Source of the DNA: CAYFUT01 sp964346395
Lineage (GTDB): Bacteria > Bacillota > Halanaerobiia > Halobacteroidales > Halobacteroidaceae
Length of the DNA: 15,197 nucleotides
Direction: 5' to 3'
Assembly (NCBI GenBank): GCA_964346395.1
Contig: CAYFUT010000065.1
Span: 1 to 15,197 of the forward strand
Below are positions 13,287-15,197 of the stretch, piece by piece; the stretch's first letter is position 1, and every line of letters begins with the position of its first letter. The notes under the pieces were generated by a model. That model made no database searches and was not told the origin of the DNA. It saw only the letters and a program-made list of their open reading frames with translations. The position numbers and the translations under genes are program-made.

Positions 13287-15167
13287 CTACTTTTTAATAT
13301 CCTCTTTAATAATCTTCACTACTTCTTCCCTATCTTTCTCACCATCAAACTCCAGCTCAATATCAGGCTGAACTCCTCTTTCGGTAGTCGACTCCTCGGT
13401 CCGGAGAAAAAAGGCATTCGCTATTGTAATCTTTAAGCCTGAATTAGGCAGTTGCCCGGAAATAGGATTGCCGTGAGTATTCGGGGGACCACCAGTTGGC
13501 TGGCCAATTAAAGTTCCGGCCTCATAACTTTTAACCATATCTGCAAAAATAGCCGCGGCAGAAAAAGTAGCCGAATCAGTTAAAACATATACCGGCCCCT
13601 CAAATCTAGCTTCTTTCCCCTCAGGTTTTATCTTTTCCCTCAAATTTTTTAATACTTTATCCTCCATATCTTCTACTTGACTTAATCTCGGATGGAACCT
13701 GCGTTCTTTATAGTCTATTGCTTCCGATAACTTAATTCTTTGTTCTTTAAAAACCTGAAAAGAGCTATCGTAGATATATTCAAAAAGATGGTTAACCAAG
13801 CTTAGTTTGCCGCCGGTATTATTCCGCAGATCAATAATTAAAACTTCTCGCTCCATCCCCTTAAGGGCACCAAAAGCACTATCAATGAAGCTATCTAGAC
13901 CCTGGGAAGTGAAATTATCAATTGTTAAAACCGAAATGTCATTCTCAAGATGCTCCAAATCCCAATTATCGTAAACTAGCTCATCAGAAAGAGCAATGTT
14001 ATTTTGAGCCAGAGCATAAACACCTGCCCTTACACCTGATATTACTGTTTCTTCAACAGCTTCCCCCTTCAGTTTATATTCAATAACATATTCTTCTTGC
14101 TCCCCATATTTAGCCCAGAAATACCTGGGAAATTGGGTTTCAATTATATTCTCTGCCCAACTTTCCTCTTCGCAACTGATCATTGTCTTTAAATCCGCTA
14201 TGATCTGTAAACTTTTCTTTCCATTAATCGAAATAATTTCTGCTCCTTCTGGTAAAGAATCAGAACCTGCTGTAGCGAGTAATTTAAACCTATTATTCTC
14301 AATTTTTACTAACAGAGGAATTACTGTTCCCCCCGACTGGGTGTAATTCTCATACACATCACCAAGGCGTAGATAAGTATGACCCTCTTTAAAACTAGCT
14401 ACAAAAGGAGCCAAAATACTATAAAGTTCACGTTTGCTGAAGCTATCGCCAGCCTTAATTTCTTTTTCAATAGCTGCAAAATCTGCTTCCGTCTGCTCCT
14501 GGCTGCGGAAAAAGTATATATCAGGATGAACAGATTCTAGCCTATTTTTTAAATACCTAGCATCTTCTAAAGCCTGCTCTGCTGTCAGCTCCCCCTCTAC
14601 TATCTCCTCTTCTGCTTCCTCCTCTTCCCAAGTGAACAGTTCAAAGGAATCTAACATTCGTTCAGCAATTTTAATATTGTTTTGGTACTCCTCTTCCTGC
14701 CCGCTAAACTCTAATTTAAACATAAACCCATCTTTATAAATAAAATAAGTCATCCCTTCTGATTTAACTTCTGAAGATTCCTGCTCTTTTTCTTCCCAAA
14801 CCAATCGATAAGCCGGTTGGCCGTCAACTTCAGTTTTTTCTTTCAGCTTTTGGTGTTGATTTTTCAGCAAAGTTAAATGTTCTATCCCCCGCCCAAACTG
14901 TTCTAGCGATTCAACCTCAAACAAAGAAATATCAAAGCCTAACTCCTCCCGCTCCTTCGGAGCAAATCCCGCCATACTACCTAAAGTATTTTTCTTCCAT
15001 TGAGCTGGGTAAGAAATCCCATAGTAATCATTCTTATATGATTCCCAGACAAAATTTTTATCCAACTCTTCTTCCGTAACGAAATCTCCATTGCGGCAGC
15101 CCATAAAAGTTAATACCAAAACCAAAATTAAAAACACAACCAAACTCTTTTTCCTACTCTTGAACAC
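13287..15167 (-). CDS. Lipoprotein with C-terminal S41 (tail-specific-like) peptidase domain
   Basis: A 626-residue lipoprotein. The signal sequence ends in a lipobox-like TFMGC with Cys24. Residues about 38-180 form a separate domain (SYKNDYYGISYPAQW...) like PsbP / DUF1795-type lipoprotein modules, followed by an Asp/Glu-rich linker at 180-195. The peptidase part begins near 195 with a helical region, FKEGHTYL (His263) and a small region around 300-320 with SINGKK as in PDZ-like folds. The S41 core follows: LIIDLRNNTGG (443-453) and TDSATFSAA, where Ser536 is the likely nucleophile. IGQPTGG (554-560) stands where CtpA proteases have the catalytic Lys, so a Tricorn-type Ser/His arrangement is more likely. 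Start is GTG with AGGAG eight bases upstream. Probably anchored in an envelope membrane and processing or scavenging proteins. It stands alone in the window; its promoter lies at or beyond the edge. Confidence 0.87.
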   Translation of the reverse strand: MFKSRKKSLVVFLILVLVLTFMGCRNGDFVTEEELDKNFVWESYKNDYYGISYPAQWKKNTLGSMAGFAPKEREELGFDISLFEVESLEQFGRGIEHLTLLKNQHQKLKEKTEVDGQPAYRLVWEEKEQESSEVKSEGMTYFIYKDGFMFKLEFSGQEEEYQNNIKIAERMLDSFELFTWEEEEAEEEIVEGELTAEQALEDARYLKNRLESVHPDIYFFRSQEQTEADFAAIEKEIKAGDSFSKRELYSILAPFVASFKEGHTYLRLGDVYENYTQSGGTVIPLLVKIENNRFKLLATAGSDSLPEGAEIISINGKKSLQIIADLKTMISCEEESWAENIIETQFPRYFWAKYGEQEEYVIEYKLKGEAVEETVISGVRAGVYALAQNNIALSDELVYDNWDLEHLENDISVLTIDNFTSQGLDSFIDSAFGALKGMEREVLIIDLRNNTGGKLSLVNHLFEYIYDSSFQVFKEQRIKLSEAIDYKERRFHPRLSQVEDMEDKVLKNLREKIKPEGKEARFEGPVYVLTDSATFSAAAIFADMVKSYEAGTLIGQPTGGPPNTHGNPISGQLPNSGLKITIANAFFLRTEESTTERGVQPDIELEFDGEKDREEVVKIIKEDIKK

Positions 15168-15197
15168 TCTACCAGCTCCTTTTTCTCCATTTTATTC

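Noticed and set aside
39..13289. TAG stops in five of eleven genes as possible pyrrolysine codons, considered because some Halanaerobiales use UAG that way
   Set aside because: In each case another in-frame stop follows within about six codons and nothing protein-like lies beyond the TAG.
1..15197. CRISPR arrays, tRNA or rRNA genes, complete insertion sequences
   Set aside because: No regularly spaced repeats, cloverleaf-like sequence, rRNA motifs or transposase motifs were seen on either strand.

Overview
The window is AT-rich bacterial DNA in which every gene I can support lies on the minus strand. Ribosome binding sites are strong Firmicute types (AGGAGG, GGGAGGG) and GTG starts are common. 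It also carries genes that need an outer membrane: a TolC-family channel, two exported proteins ending in an aromatic beta-barrel-like tail, and a long periplasmic adaptor. This combination suggests a diderm Firmicute. A halophilic Halanaerobiales member (the Acetohalobium / Orenia / Halobacteroides kind) is my best guess, but this is inference.

In transcription order (right to left): 15167-13287 is a lipoprotein with an S41 peptidase domain. 13173-12595 is a small probable outer-membrane barrel that seems to start at an AUU codon; a 26-bp perfect palindrome lies upstream and a strong terminator follows. 12382-11615 is a glycine-rich exported protein of unknown function with an extended -10 promoter and a hairpin behind it. 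A 457-base gap then holds a good sigma-70 type promoter for the next unit. 11157-5083 is a four-gene tripartite export unit: TolC-like channel, MacB/LolD-type ATPase, HlyD/MacA-type adaptor with a very long coiled-coil hairpin, and a double-FtsX permease. A cluster of AATTGTCAATTG repeats, partly inverted, separates the channel gene from the other three, and a terminator closes the unit.

Next is a 420-base gap (to the upstream Met of the LRR frame) with an unidentified relic-like open stretch. It is followed by a membrane-anchored protein with a probable beta-propeller and ten leucine-rich repeats of exactly 22 residues (4633-2750), closed by a 16-bp perfect hairpin. The last unit (2541-39) is a compact operon: isochorismatase-like hydrolase, flavin-reductase-like protein and beta-lactamase-fold serine hydrolase. 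At the very edge is the start of a possible acetyltransferase gene that meets a TGA after 13 codons.

The clearest functional story is the export unit: ATPase and permease in the inner membrane, adaptor spanning the periplasm, TolC channel in the outer membrane. Its substrate cannot be read from the sequence. No tRNA, rRNA, CRISPR array or intact insertion sequence was seen. The most notable signals are the AUU start, the palindrome, the repeats at the end of the channel gene, and a shared AGUUGGCCC stem arm in several transcript-end hairpins.
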